42,749 nucleotides of DNA from Ferruginibacter sp. (GCA_025352525.1 JANXTG010000014.1:1-42749), one strand, 5' to 3'. Numbered from the stretch's first letter, positions 1-9,331 are shown. Notes: generated by a model not told the origin, from the sequence alone. Numbers and translations: made by a program.

Positions 1-2179
1 CATATACATTGCTGTCATCAAGTGGTATTGGCTGGTCACTCAACAATTCAAAGCCATAATCATTCATGGCAAAAGAAAAAGTAATAGGAATAATTTTGCT
101 GATGCGGTAAGATAATAATGCCGCCATTGCTTCATGCACCAATCTTCCTTCAAAAGGATAAACAAATAAATGAAATCCATCTTTTGTTTCAATATGTTCT
201 ATTAATAATTCATTTTCTTTTGGTACGGCTGACAATTTTTTCTGTAAATTAAACAAAGGTTCAAGTGCAGAAAGTTCCTTATCATTTTCAGAAAAATGAT
301 CAGTAGTTGCTGCATCATTTAATTTTTTGCGGAGCATAAAACCAAGTTGAGAACTGAGCGGTAATCTTCCACCATTCCAACTAGGTACGATAGATTTCTT
401 AGAATTACTTTTTCTAACCTGCACGGTCATTTCTTTTATCATTACAAATTCCAGGTTTCTGCCTGCAAGCGTAAAAACATCTCCTGGCTTGAGTTTGGAG
501 ATAAAGTATTCTTCAATGACACCAATAAAACCACCACTCATAAATTTTACTTTCAGCATGGCATCGCTAACAATTGTACCAATATGCATGCGGTGGCGCA
601 TGGCAATTCTTTTGTTATTTATTTTATACAAGCCATCAATAATTTCCACTTTTTTAAAGTCATCGTATTCACGCAATGCAATTCCACCCACAGTAATAAA
701 CTGTAAAATCTGTAACCATTCTTCTTTATTTATTTCACTGTAACAATAAGTGGATTTTATTTCCTCATACATTTCATCTGCATAAAACCCGTCAGAAATT
801 GCAAGCGTGCAGAGGTATTGTATCAATACATCAAAACACATCAGCAATGGCAAACGGCTTTCAATAAATTGATTGGCGATTGCTTCTTTTAAAGCTGCGG
901 CTTCAATTAATTCCAAAGAATGTGTTGGTAAAAAATAAATTTTACTAACCGCATCCGGCTGATGACCGCTTCTTCCTGCTCTTTGTAAAAATCTGGCTAC
1001 ACCTTTTGGTGAACCTACCTGTATTACCATTTCTACCGGGCGAAAATCTACTCCCAAATCTAAACTCGAAGTACATACTACAGCTTTTAAAATTCCCTGA
1101 TGCAATGCTGTTTCCACCCATGTTCTTAATTCTCTTTCAATGCTACCATGGTGTAAAGCCACAGCCCCGGCTAGTTCAGGGCCAACAGTTAATAATGTCT
1201 GGTACCACATTTCGCTCATGCCACGAGTGTTTATAAAAACAAGTGTGGTTTTATTATTTTCTAAAATCGGTAAAATTTTATCTGCCAGTTTTATTCCTAA
1301 ATGTCCTGCCCATGGGTATTTTTCTATCTCTTCGGGGATGATAGATTCTATTTCAAATTTTTTATGAACGTTTGCTTTAATAATAATTCCTTCTGTTTTT
1401 AAAGAACTCATCAAAACATCTTTTGCTTCGTCGAGGTTTCCGATGGTTGCACTAATTCCCCACACAGAGATGGGGGAGAGTAATCTAGAATTTGGAATTG
1501 GCGGGTGCTTTAAACTTTTAGAATTATTGTTTTTGGTAGATACTGCGCTCGTTCCTAATTCCCAATCCCCAATTCCCAATTCCTTTTCTCCCAATTCCTT
1601 TCTTCTCAAACTAACAATTCTTGCTACTGCCAACTCTACCTGCACGCCACGTTTACTTCCCAATAATTCGTGCCATTCATCTACAGCAATTATTTTTAAA
1701 TTTTTAAATGTTTCTGCATAGTTTTTTTGTGCGAGGAAAAGATGTAAACTCTCCGGTGTTATAATTAATACTTCCGGAAGCTGGCGTTTTTGTTTTGCTC
1801 TTTCTGCCATGGGCGTATCACCATTTCTTGATCCGATTTTCCAGGCTAGTCCCAGTTCTTCTACAACCTCATTCATTGCACGTTCAATATCTTTTGCCAA
1901 TGCTCTCAACGGTGTTATCCATAATAACTGTAACCCATTATTTTTTTTAGTTAAAAAATCTTTCGGATTATCATTAATAAATTGAATGAGTGCGCCTAAG
2001 AAAACGGAATATGTTTTGCCAAAACCCGTAGGTGCATTTACAAGCCCAGATTGATTGTTAATAATGCTTTCCCAGGTTTGTTGCTGAAAAGCGAATGGCC
2101 TTCGTTGCTGTTTATCCAGCCATTGTTTGATGGTTTTAAAACCGGGGGAGGTAGAGTGTTTGAAGAGGGGTTTTATCAC
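1..2179 (-). CDS. Ligase-associated DEXH-box helicase (Lhr-like), C-terminus cut by window edge
   Basis: Superfamily 2 ATP-dependent DNA helicase of the Lhr-like group that accompanies bacterial ATP-dependent ligases in DNA repair. About 726 codons are present and the frame stays open to the window edge. Visible motifs in order: Walker A APTGFGKT (about residues 49-56), TPLRAL, TPESLH, DEWH (about 167-170), SATIGN, and the motif VI-like RFLQRAGRSGH. The start is taken as GTG at 2179. An in-frame stop lies just inside the upstream toxin gene and no ATG precedes the conserved N-terminus. About 44 codons between DEWHELLGSKRG...RIVSLRR and VWGISATIGN are not family-like and contain a heptameric DNA repeat, yet the frame is kept. 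It is the last visible gene of the exonuclease-ligase operon, 17 bp after the toxin stop. Family assignment is strong; activity despite the insertion is unknown. Confidence 0.9.
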   Translation of the reverse strand, partial: MIKPLFKHSTSPGFKTIKQWLDKQQRRPFAFQQQTWESIINNQSGLVNAPTGFGKTYSVFLGALIQFINDNPKDFLTKKNNGLQLLWITPLRALAKDIERAMNEVVEELGLAWKIGSRNGDTPMAERAKQKRQLPEVLIITPESLHLFLAQKNYAETFKNLKIIAVDEWHELLGSKRGVQVELAVARIVSLRRKELGEKELGIGDWELGTSAVSTKNNNSKSLKHPPIPNSRLLSPISVWGISATIGNLDEAKDVLMSSLKTEGIIIKANVHKKFEIESIIPEEIEKYPWAGHLGIKLADKILPILENNKTTLVFINTRGMSEMWYQTLLTVGPELAGAVALHHGSIERELRTWVETALHQGILKAVVCTSSLDLGVDFRPVEMVIQVGSPKGVARFLQRAGRSGHQPDAVSKIYFLPTHSLELIEAAALKEAIANQFIESRLPLLMCFDVLIQYLCTLAISDGFYADEMYEEIKSTYCYSEINKEEWLQILQFITVGGIALREYDDFKKVEIIDGLYKINNKRIAMRHRMHIGTIVSDAMLKVKFMSGGFIGVIEEYFISKLKPGDVFTLAGRNLEFVMIKEMTVQVRKSNSKKSIVPSWNGGRLPLSSQLGFMLRKKLNDAATTDHFSENDKELSALEPLFNLQKKLSAVPKENELLIEHIETKDGFHLFVYPFEGRLVHEAMAALLSYRISKIIPITFSFAMNDYGFELLSDQPIPLDDSNVY
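1551..1598 (-). repeat. Degenerate heptamer array (GGAATTG type) inside helicase gene
   Basis: Read on the minus strand, units such as GGAATTG, GGGATTG and GGAATTA follow each other at 7-bp spacing, with one interrupting GGAGAAAA block. It is translated as part of the helicase (KELGEKELGIGDWELG). Its base composition, rich in GG and TTG, differs from the flanking coding sequence. The style resembles the heptameric STRR repeats known from cyanobacteria, but homology is not claimed. Confidence 0.8.
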
Positions 2180-2196
2180 CGTGCTGTTTATTATTT

Positions 2197-2793
2197 CTAG
2201 GATATGAATTTTTCAACAATCAATTTTGCCCATTTATTTATTTTATTATAAACTTTTGCTGTGTTGCCATCCGTTATTTTAAACAGAAGAACAGGTTCTT
2301 CAAAATCAATAGAATTGTCATAAACGTACAAACGGTCAGCTATTTTAGCGCATACAGCACAATTCGCAATTGACTTGCTATACCTAGAAATGATCTTAGT
2401 TATGGGAACATCATGACCACCTTCCATCACACGTTGTGCAATTCGACTCGCATTTATAGAGGGAGTGTCAGTACATACAAAAAATATTCTTGTAAAATAT
2501 CCTCTTTTCTTAGCATCTAAAATAAAATCGATTTTATCACTTGCAGAAAGAACTGTTTCAAATATTAGACTTTGAAAGTTCTCGATACAATTCTGCCTAA
2601 TTTCTTTTGATAAATTTGCAGCATCTATAATTGCTTGAGGATTGTTCCAATCTCCAAATTTCTCTTTTGCGATATTATCTGGATTGATATAAATACATTC
2701 TTTTACCCATTCATGATGTAAAATCTTGTTAGTTATGGAAGTTTTGCCCGATCCATTTGGTCCGGCAATTACAATTAAAATGGGCTTTTTCAT
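2197..2793 (-). CDS. Zeta-toxin-like P-loop protein (COG4185-type ATPase/kinase)
   Basis: A 198-residue P-loop protein that starts almost at once with GPNGSGKT (Walker A, residues 10-17). It has an NPD motif near residue 38, a FETVLS segment near 78, and a C-terminal RVMEGGHDVP...RY pattern typical of small predicted ABC-type ATPases related to zeta toxins. Zeta toxins phosphorylate UDP-sugars of peptidoglycan synthesis; whether this protein shares that substrate cannot be read from sequence. Its ATG overlaps the stop of the small upstream gene (ATGA-type overlap of 4 bp), a layout usual for toxin-antitoxin pairs. The pair sits within the repair operon between ligase and helicase, on the same strand. 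The alternative is a non-toxic nucleotide or sugar kinase. Confidence 0.75.
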   Translation of the reverse strand: MKKPILIVIAGPNGSGKTSITNKILHHEWVKECIYINPDNIAKEKFGDWNNPQAIIDAANLSKEIRQNCIENFQSLIFETVLSASDKIDFILDAKKRGYFTRIFFVCTDTPSINASRIAQRVMEGGHDVPITKIISRYSKSIANCAVCAKIADRLYVYDNSIDFEEPVLLFKITDGNTAKVYNKINKWAKLIVEKFIS

Positions 2794-2969
2794 TTTGCTG
2801 AAAAATATTTTCTTTGAGCATCTTCAGTCTCTATAATTATTTTATCAGACAATGCTTTTTTAGATAATTCCATTTTCTTTTTAGCATCTTCTACAACTTC
2901 TTTCATAATTAATTGTAACATTTCATCCGAAGGCTCGGTTTCAATATTCATAAAAGTTAACTTTTCCAT
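2790..2969 (-). CDS. Small charged protein, putative antitoxin partner of the zeta-like gene
   Basis: A 59-residue acidic and lysine-rich protein (MEKLTFMNIETEPSDEM... to AQRKYFSAK), probably all helical, with no motif I recognise. The ATG at 2969 is preferred; an in-frame TTG at 2999 would add ten residues and leave only 20 bp after the ligase stop. Its stop overlaps the start of the downstream P-loop gene, so the two are almost certainly co-translated. The antitoxin role is inferred only from size, charge, position and overlap. An accessory subunit of the kinase is equally possible. Confidence 0.55.
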   Translation of the reverse strand: MEKLTFMNIETEPSDEMLQLIMKEVVEDAKKKMELSKKALSDKIIIETEDAQRKYFSAK

Positions 2970-3019
2970 TTCTTGATTTTGTAAGGTAAATTTAGACAAT
3001 GTAAAATTGATTTAATTAT

Positions 3020-4666
3020 TTATTCACTTACCTTAGAACTATACTGCTCATTAAAAATCTTCAGCATCATTTTTAAATCATCGAGTGTATTTATATCTTC
3101 CGGTTTTTTATCTTTTCGCCACCTGCTCATTCGTGGAAAACGCAATGCTACTCCGCTTTTATGTCTTTTACTTTCTGCAATACCTTCAAAAGCCAGTTCA
3201 AAAACAAGCTCTGGTTTAACCGTTCTTACCGGTCCAAACTTTTCTATAGAATTCCTTTTTACAAAATTATCTACCTGTGCAAATTCTTTATCTGTAAGCC
3301 CGCTGTAAGCTTTTGCAAACGTTACTAAATTGTCGCCATCTTTTACAGCAAAAGTGTAATCAGTATACAAATTACTTCTTCTTCCGCTACCCTTTTGTGC
3401 GTAAATCATAACGGCATCAATTGTTAGTGGATCTATTTTCCATTTCCACCAATCACCACGTTTTCTCCCATCTTTGTATTCCGAATTTTTTCTTTTAAGC
3501 ATGATGCCTTCGCTACCCTTGTCTCTGCTTTGTTTTCTTACGTTAATTAATTCTTCCCAATTATTAAAATTGATGATGGGGGATAAATGCAGAATCGGAA
3601 CATTGATTTTGCTTATAATTTCCTCCAGTTTTTTTCTTCTTTCTAACATCGATATCATTCTGATATCTTTTGCATTTTCTTCAATAATATCGTAGGCAAT
3701 AAAACCAACGGGAGCTTCTTTCAATTGCTTCGATGTAATATTTTTTCTGCCGATTCTGGTTTGCAAGGCAGAGAAGGGTAGTGGTGCAAAATTCCCTTCT
3801 TCGGACGGCGTTGCAAGACTGATAATTTCTCCGTCAATAGCAGTTCCATTTGGCAACAATTCCTGTAATATTTTATACTCAGGAAATTTATCCGTCATCA
3901 ATTCTTCCCCCCGGCTCCACACAAATAATTCATCATTGCGTTTTATAATTTGCCCTCTTATGCCATCCCATTTCCATTCAGCCTGCCATTCATCTTCATT
4001 GCCAAGTTCACTAACTTCATTTTCTATCGCATATGCCAGGTAAAAAGGATAAGGCTTGCTGTCATCTGCTGCACTATGTTCAGTACTCATTAATTCATCA
4101 AACGAAATTGTAGCGGGGTTCCAATCGCCCATAATTCGGTGTGCAATTATTGAGGGAGAAACATCTGTTGTTTTAGCAATAGCATTTACCATCAGCTTTT
4201 GAGAAACACCAATTCTAAAGCCGCCGGTCATTAACTTATTAAAAACAAATATTTCACTTCTGTTCATTTGCGTCCATGCTTCTGAAACAAACAACGCTTT
4301 AACATCGTCATCTTCCTTACCAATATTTCTCAGCAAATTCATGTAATGAGAAAGTGAATATTCTACTACATCTTTTGTATCGATATCACTTTCAGGAATT
4401 AATAAAGAGATTGTTTCTGCCAAGTCGCCAACTGTATGATAGCATTCCTCAAACAGCCATGGGTCTATGTTTGCAGCTTGCATACAACTTGCCCGCAGCA
4501 ATGCGCTGTTCACCGATCTTTTTGGCCTGCGGCCGGTAAACAGTGCAATAACCCAAATTTTATCTTCACTGGTTGCTTCTGAAAAGTAAGCACGAATAGC
4601 CTCAAGCTTTGCATTTGTTTTTGTGGTGGTAGCCAGCTTCATTATAAGTTCTGCAAAACGCTTCAT
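3020..4666 (-). CDS. ATP-dependent DNA ligase (bacterial, LigB/LigC-like)
   Basis: Seals nicks in duplex DNA using ATP through a lysyl-AMP intermediate. The 548-residue protein has an N-terminal DNA-binding domain (about 1-200). The nucleotidyltransferase domain has motif I EWKWDGIRG, with the adenylated lysine at residue 232. Downstream are an IDGE-type metal motif (AIDGEI), EGIMLKR (motif IV) and DWWKWKIDPL (motif V). The OB-fold domain ends with VALRFPRMSRWRKDK, containing the motif VI arginines. Length and motif set match the family found with a dedicated exonuclease and helicase. It lies 44 bp downstream of the exonuclease. The starting ATG is unambiguous, as no earlier in-frame start fits the family. 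Confidence 0.95.
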   Translation of the reverse strand: MKRFAELIMKLATTTKTNAKLEAIRAYFSEATSEDKIWVIALFTGRRPKRSVNSALLRASCMQAANIDPWLFEECYHTVGDLAETISLLIPESDIDTKDVVEYSLSHYMNLLRNIGKEDDDVKALFVSEAWTQMNRSEIFVFNKLMTGGFRIGVSQKLMVNAIAKTTDVSPSIIAHRIMGDWNPATISFDELMSTEHSAADDSKPYPFYLAYAIENEVSELGNEDEWQAEWKWDGIRGQIIKRNDELFVWSRGEELMTDKFPEYKILQELLPNGTAIDGEIISLATPSEEGNFAPLPFSALQTRIGRKNITSKQLKEAPVGFIAYDIIEENAKDIRMISMLERRKKLEEIISKINVPILHLSPIINFNNWEELINVRKQSRDKGSEGIMLKRKNSEYKDGRKRGDWWKWKIDPLTIDAVMIYAQKGSGRRSNLYTDYTFAVKDGDNLVTFAKAYSGLTDKEFAQVDNFVKRNSIEKFGPVRTVKPELVFELAFEGIAESKRHKSGVALRFPRMSRWRKDKKPEDINTLDDLKMMLKIFNEQYSSKVSE

Positions 4667-4710
4667 GTATATTTAAGGTATTAGATTTTAGGCAAAAAAC
4701 ATTACACAAC

Positions 4711-5742
4711 TCACAATTCGCTATTCACAACTTCACTATTCACATTTTCATTTTCCGATTGCTCTTCATTCCCGTATTCCGTTTTTACTTCACCGGCTTC
4801 AATACCCAATTCATTTAAATACTTGCTAAAGGTTGATTGAAAGCCATGTGTAGCATAAACTTTTTCTGCACCTGTAGCTTTTACTGCTGTTAGTAATCCT
4901 TCCCAATCGCAATGGTCGCTTAAAGCAAAACCGGCATCAGCATTTTTTCTGCGAACATTCCCACGTACCTGCATCCATCCGCTGCAAATGCCCGTTGCAT
5001 AAGGCGAAAACCTTTTCATCCATGGGCTGCCTTCTGCACTTGATGGCGCAATTACGATGCATTCTTTCAGTTCCTCTTTTGTAGTTTCAGTGGTAATTCT
5101 TTTTACATCAGGCAATGCCCAACCTGCCGATTGCAAAGTAGTATGCATATTGTAAACTGCACCATGTGCGTAAATCGGAAATCCGGTTTCTGCCAATGGC
5201 TTTAAAATTCTTTGTGCTTTTCCTAAACTGTATGCAATAAAGATGCTGCTTTTTCCATTCGATTTATTAGTATAAATCCAGTTTTTCATCTCTTCAAAAA
5301 TTTCATCCTGCGGTTTCCATTTGTAAATGGGTAATCCAAAAGTAGATTCAGTAATAAACGTATTGCATTTTACGGGTTCATACGCTGTGCTTATGCCATC
5401 ATCTTCTGTTTTATAATCTCCTGTAAAAACCCACACTTCTCCTTTGTATTCAATTCTTACTTGTGCACTTCCAATTATATGCCCTGCGGGGAAAAGAGAA
5501 ATGCTAACTCCATTCATAAAAACGGGTTCATTCCATCCTACGGAATGATATTCATTTTCTCCTAAACGCAATTGCAGAATGGGTTTGGTATCATGGTGAC
5601 AAAGGTATTTCTTACTACCCCATCTTGCATGGTCGCTGTGTCCGTGACTAATAACAGCGAAATCAACGGGCTTCCATGGGTCTATATAAAAATTGCCTTG
5701 TGGGCAGTAGAGGCCTTTATTTGAAAATTCTATAAGTGGCAT
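4711..5742 (-). CDS. Ligase-associated MBL-fold DNA exonuclease
   Basis: Metallo-beta-lactamase/beta-CASP nuclease of the group that accompanies bacterial ATP-dependent ligases. The N-terminal HGHSDHARWG (HxHxDH metal motif, about residues 33-42) is followed by AGHIIGSAQ and TGDYKTEDDG metal-ligand motifs, STFGLPIYKW, and late SDHCDWEG and ATHGFQ motifs, so the active site is complete. It is the first gene of the operon; only 95 bp separate it from the divergent metalloprotease gene. The last 15 or so residues (ENENVNSEVVNSEL) are repetitive and are encoded by a heptamer-type DNA repeat, so the natural end was probably a little earlier. Confident on family; the physiological substrate is inferred from the operon. 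Confidence 0.93.
   Translation of the reverse strand: MPLIEFSNKGLYCPQGNFYIDPWKPVDFAVISHGHSDHARWGSKKYLCHHDTKPILQLRLGENEYHSVGWNEPVFMNGVSISLFPAGHIIGSAQVRIEYKGEVWVFTGDYKTEDDGISTAYEPVKCNTFITESTFGLPIYKWKPQDEIFEEMKNWIYTNKSNGKSSIFIAYSLGKAQRILKPLAETGFPIYAHGAVYNMHTTLQSAGWALPDVKRITTETTKEELKECIVIAPSSAEGSPWMKRFSPYATGICSGWMQVRGNVRRKNADAGFALSDHCDWEGLLTAVKATGAEKVYATHGFQSTFSKYLNELGIEAGEVKTEYGNEEQSENENVNSEVVNSEL
4712..4760 (-). repeat. Degenerate heptamer array (GTGAATA type) at exonuclease 3' end
   Basis: On the minus strand, units GTGAATA, GTGAAGTT, GTGAATA, GCGAATT, GTGAGTT and GTGTAAT succeed each other with a period of about 7 bp. The array encodes the last residues and stop codon of the exonuclease and continues a few bases beyond. 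It differs in sequence from the helicase array but has the same period and looseness. Confidence 0.7.
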
Positions 5743-5837
5743 ATTAAAAATAGAGTTTAGAATAAATTATTGAAGCAAATTATACAATTTATTTAAGATG
5801 ATTATTTACCTTTTTTTGTATAATTTAGCAATACACT

Positions 5838-8800
5838 ATGAATAAAATTTTAATTATAGCCTTCTCGTTTTTATTATCTGCGACGTTAGGTTTTTCGCAA
5901 ACAGATAAAGTTTGGTCTTTGCACAGAGAAAACCGTAATAAAATTACAACTGATAAAGCTGTTTTAAGACAGTCTTTTCCAAAAGATTTTAAATTATTTG
6001 ATCTTGATATTATCCCTTTAAAACGAGAATTATATTCTGTTATTGGAAATAGTTCTCGAAAGTCCATCACTGTGGTTTTCCTTCCCAATGCAAACGGAAA
6101 TATTGAACAATTTCAAATTAGTGAGGCTTCCAATTTTGAACCTGATTTACAGGCAAGATTCCCACAAATCAGAGCATTTTCAGGTAAAGGGATTACTGAT
6201 AAATATGCAACATTAAAATTAAGTGTTTCTCCACAAGGCATACAGGCAATGGTTTTTAGAACTGATAAAGAAAATGAGTTTATCGAAACTTATTCAAAGG
6301 ATCATACTATTTATGCTGTTTTTAAGTCTCAGAGAAAAATTGGACAACTTGCCTGGACATGTTCAACTGATGATCATAATATGTTAGCTGATATTAATTC
6401 TAAAATACCATCAACCAACAGGCCATCAAGTTCAGCAGGTGAATTAAAGACCATGCGTCTTGCACAATCATGTAATGGTGAATATGCAAACTACTTCGGA
6501 GCTACAAGCTCTGCCCAAGTTGGACTGGTTCTGGCTGCTTATAATGCAACATTAACACGTTGTAATGGCGTTTATGAAAAGGACCTTGCTTTGCACCTTA
6601 ATTTAATTGCCAGAACAACAGATGTAATTTTTTATGACCCAGCCACTGACCCATATACAACTTTAAGTTCATGGAATTTGCAATTACAACAAACATTAAC
6701 TGCGAAAATTGGGGAAGCTAATTATGATATTGGTCATATGTTCGGGGCAACTGGTGGTGGGGGAAATGCAGGTTGTATTGGTTGTGTATGTGTGAGTCCG
6801 TCTTTAGATAGCAGCGGTGTACCAATAAATAATGGTAAGGGTTCTGGCATAACTTCACCTGCAGATGGCATACCTCAAGGTGATAATTTTGATATTGATT
6901 ATGTAGTTCATGAAGTTGGTCATCAACTTGGTGCTAATCATACATTTTCATTTTCAAATGAAGGTACCGGAGTGCAAAAAGAAGTAGGTTCGGGGATTAC
7001 AATAATGGGCTATGCAGGAATTACAAACCAAGATGTTGCTCCGCATTCCATTGATATATTTCACGAAGCCTCTATAGATCAGATTCAAACTAATTTATCA
7101 ACAAAAAGTTGTCCAATTACTACCAACATATCTGCAACGAATGCTACTCCTGTTGTAGCAGCTGTTCCGAATTATACAATCCCAATTACAACACCATTTG
7201 CATTAACAGGTTTTGCAACAGATTCAAATGTAGGAGATGTGCTTACCTATTGTTGGGAACAAAATGATAATTCAACTACCACAGGTAATGCAAGTGTTGC
7301 AAGCCCCACCAAATTAACAGGACCTAATTGGTTGTCATTTAGTCCAACTGTCTCTCCTACAAGAACATTCCCACGCTTATCTTCGGTATTGGAAGGTTCA
7401 TTCACTACAGGTCCATTACCTGGGGGCGATGTTATTGCAACAATAGAAGCTTTAAGTTCTGTAGCCAGAACATTAAATTTCAGATTGACAGTACGAGATA
7501 ATTCACCTTACAGTTCAACAACTCCTGTAAAAGTTGGACAAACTGCTTTTACTGATATGATAATTACTGTTGATGCAACATCTGGTCCTTTTCAGGTAAC
7601 AGTTCCAAACACAAATGTGTCTTATCCGGGCGGTTCAACCCAAACAATTACCTGGGATGTAAACAATACTACGTCAGCACCTGTAAACTGTGCCAATGTA
7701 AAAATTTCATTTTCTTCTGATGGAGGGTTAACATTTCCAAATGTGTTGCTGGCCTCAACTCCAAATGATGGTACCCAAGTTGTCACAATTCCTGTTGGTA
7801 CAACAACTACAGCTCGTATTAAAGTGGAAGCCGTTGGTAATATTTTCTTTGATATTTCAAATTCTAATTTTACTGTTACAACTCCATTAAATGAATTTAA
7901 TTTTATACCGTCAACACCGACTTCCTTAGGCTGTGGTGCTACATCGGCATCTGTTTCAATTTTCACGAATATTTCAGGCAGTTTTTTAACTCCAATAGTT
8001 ATAACATCTACAAGTGCCCCGGCAGGTACAATATTAACTTTTGGACCTAATCCACTTACACCAGGTGATTCAACTGTAGCCACCCTAAATGGTACTGGTT
8101 TTCTTGCCCCCGGAACTTATTCAATAAATGTTACTGGTAAAGCAGGAGCGGTTGTAAAAAATACAGTGATAACTTTTATAGTTCCCGAGTTGGCGGCTAC
8201 CATAAATACTCAACCGATCCCTACAATTATCTGTGCTCCAAATAATGCTTCTTTTTCAGTGACTGCAAGTGGTCTAAATCTTAAATATCAATGGCAGGTT
8301 AGTTCAAACAGTAGTACCACGTTTACCGATGTTTTATCCGCTACGTCCTCTACTTACACATTTGCTACAACTACTTCACAAAATAATAATCGTTACAGAG
8401 TAAATGTGTTTAGCACATGTTCTCCTACAATTCCTGCAACATCGAATGCTGCAATGTTAACTGTCAACAGCCCTGCAATTATTACGAGTCAACCTGTGGC
8501 TCAAAGCGGTTGTGCATTAGCTAATTATTCATTTTCAGTAACAGCCACAAGCGGAACTAATACTCCAACATATCAATGGCAATTAAGTACAGATGGAGGA
8601 ATTACATTTAGTAATATTCCTGATGAAAAAGGTGCTATACTTTTTATTAACAATGCTCCACTTAGTTTAAGTGGAAATATTTACAGGGTTATAATTTCAA
8701 CTTCGGGCTGTAACAGCATAAATTCAAATGCTGTTATGCTTAAAGTGAGTTCTAAACCGGCAGTTGTAATAATTGCCCCTGAAACCTCAAATTTAAATCC

Positions 8801-9296
8801 GTCTGTAAATTCTATGATTTATTCAACCGTAAGCCCTGTTAATTTAAATATTGTTTATTCATGGAAACGCAATGGAGCTATTATTCCAAACACTTTAAAC
8901 GCTTCCTCTATAACACTGGCAGTAGATGATGAAGCAACTTATCAGGTTACCATTATAGATATTTCAACGAATTGTCAAAGTGTTTCAAATGTAATTAACA
9001 CCCTAGCCTCTAAAAGTGATAATTTAATTGCCAATAGGGTATTTATATATCCCAATCCTGTGAGAACAACAATGCAGGTAAGGTATAATAATTCAACCAG
9101 TGCAAACAGGGGAACTATGCTTAATATTTATGATGAAAAAGGTGTGAGGGTATTTTCAAAAGCTTACGTAATAACCGGCACTTTCGGAAGAATGGATGTT
9201 GACATGAGTGGAATGCAAAATGGTACTTATATGATTTATGTGATGGATAACTCAGGCAATAAACTTGGTGGCGGAAAAGTTATAAAAATTAATTAA
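5838..9296 (+). CDS. Secreted reprolysin-like zinc metalloprotease with T9SS sorting domain
   Basis: A 1152-residue cell-surface or secreted protein. A signal peptide (about 1-20, cleavage after GFS) is followed by a propeptide-like region to about residue 200. The metzincin catalytic domain carries HEVGHQLGANH (residues 358-368), the three-histidine zinc motif with catalytic Glu, and a Met-turn IMGYAG (Met390). Several beta-sandwich/Ig-like modules follow (about 575-1060); two start with TQP or SQP and contain YQWQ, as PKD/Ig-like Bacteroidota repeats do. The last 90 residues are a type A T9SS sorting domain (VFIYPNPVRTTM...NGTYMIYV...KVIKIN), so export through the inner membrane by Sec and the outer membrane by T9SS is expected. 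The gene is monocistronic, divergent from the repair operon, and ends about 20 bp before the insertion sequence. Confidence 0.93.
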   Translation: MNKILIIAFSFLLSATLGFSQTDKVWSLHRENRNKITTDKAVLRQSFPKDFKLFDLDIIPLKRELYSVIGNSSRKSITVVFLPNANGNIEQFQISEASNFEPDLQARFPQIRAFSGKGITDKYATLKLSVSPQGIQAMVFRTDKENEFIETYSKDHTIYAVFKSQRKIGQLAWTCSTDDHNMLADINSKIPSTNRPSSSAGELKTMRLAQSCNGEYANYFGATSSAQVGLVLAAYNATLTRCNGVYEKDLALHLNLIARTTDVIFYDPATDPYTTLSSWNLQLQQTLTAKIGEANYDIGHMFGATGGGGNAGCIGCVCVSPSLDSSGVPINNGKGSGITSPADGIPQGDNFDIDYVVHEVGHQLGANHTFSFSNEGTGVQKEVGSGITIMGYAGITNQDVAPHSIDIFHEASIDQIQTNLSTKSCPITTNISATNATPVVAAVPNYTIPITTPFALTGFATDSNVGDVLTYCWEQNDNSTTTGNASVASPTKLTGPNWLSFSPTVSPTRTFPRLSSVLEGSFTTGPLPGGDVIATIEALSSVARTLNFRLTVRDNSPYSSTTPVKVGQTAFTDMIITVDATSGPFQVTVPNTNVSYPGGSTQTITWDVNNTTSAPVNCANVKISFSSDGGLTFPNVLLASTPNDGTQVVTIPVGTTTTARIKVEAVGNIFFDISNSNFTVTTPLNEFNFIPSTPTSLGCGATSASVSIFTNISGSFLTPIVITSTSAPAGTILTFGPNPLTPGDSTVATLNGTGFLAPGTYSINVTGKAGAVVKNTVITFIVPELAATINTQPIPTIICAPNNASFSVTASGLNLKYQWQVSSNSSTTFTDVLSATSSTYTFATTTSQNNNRYRVNVFSTCSPTIPATSNAAMLTVNSPAIITSQPVAQSGCALANYSFSVTATSGTNTPTYQWQLSTDGGITFSNIPDEKGAILFINNAPLSLSGNIYRVIISTSGCNSINSNAVMLKVSSKPAVVIIAPETSNLNPSVNSMIYSTVSPVNLNIVYSWKRNGAIIPNTLNASSITLAVDDEATYQVTIIDISTNCQSVSNVINTLASKSDNLIANRVFIYPNPVRTTMQVRYNNSTSANRGTMLNIYDEKGVRVFSKAYVITGTFGRMDVDMSGMQNGTYMIYVMDNSGNKLGGGKVIKIN

Positions 9297-9317
9297 TTAC
9301 AATTATTTATTAAAAAA

Positions 9318-9331
9318 AGGCTGTTCCAAAA
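9318..9331 (+). repeat. IS left terminal inverted repeat
   Basis: AGGCTGTTCCAAAA matches the right end at 12 of 14 positions. Together with the downstream TTTGGTCAGCCTCTTTT it forms a stem-loop with a T run, which may also terminate the metalloprotease transcript that ends 20 bp upstream. Confidence 0.75.

Noticed and set aside
1443-1721. Plus-strand frame of 92 codons over the heptamer array, and suspicion of a frameshift in the helicase
   Set aside because: The minus-strand helicase frame is open right through the array with conserved motifs on both sides, so there is no frameshift and the plus-strand frame is a by-product.
5743-5837. Promoter boxes for the divergent exonuclease and metalloprotease genes (TATAATTTG on minus, TATAATTTAG on plus)
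   Set aside because: Both deviate from TAnnTTTG by spacing or base, so I do not list them as features.
7622-8083. 153-codon minus-strand frame inside the metalloprotease gene
   Set aside because: It mirrors the repetitive Thr/Ser/Val-rich Ig-like modules on the other strand; a shadow frame.
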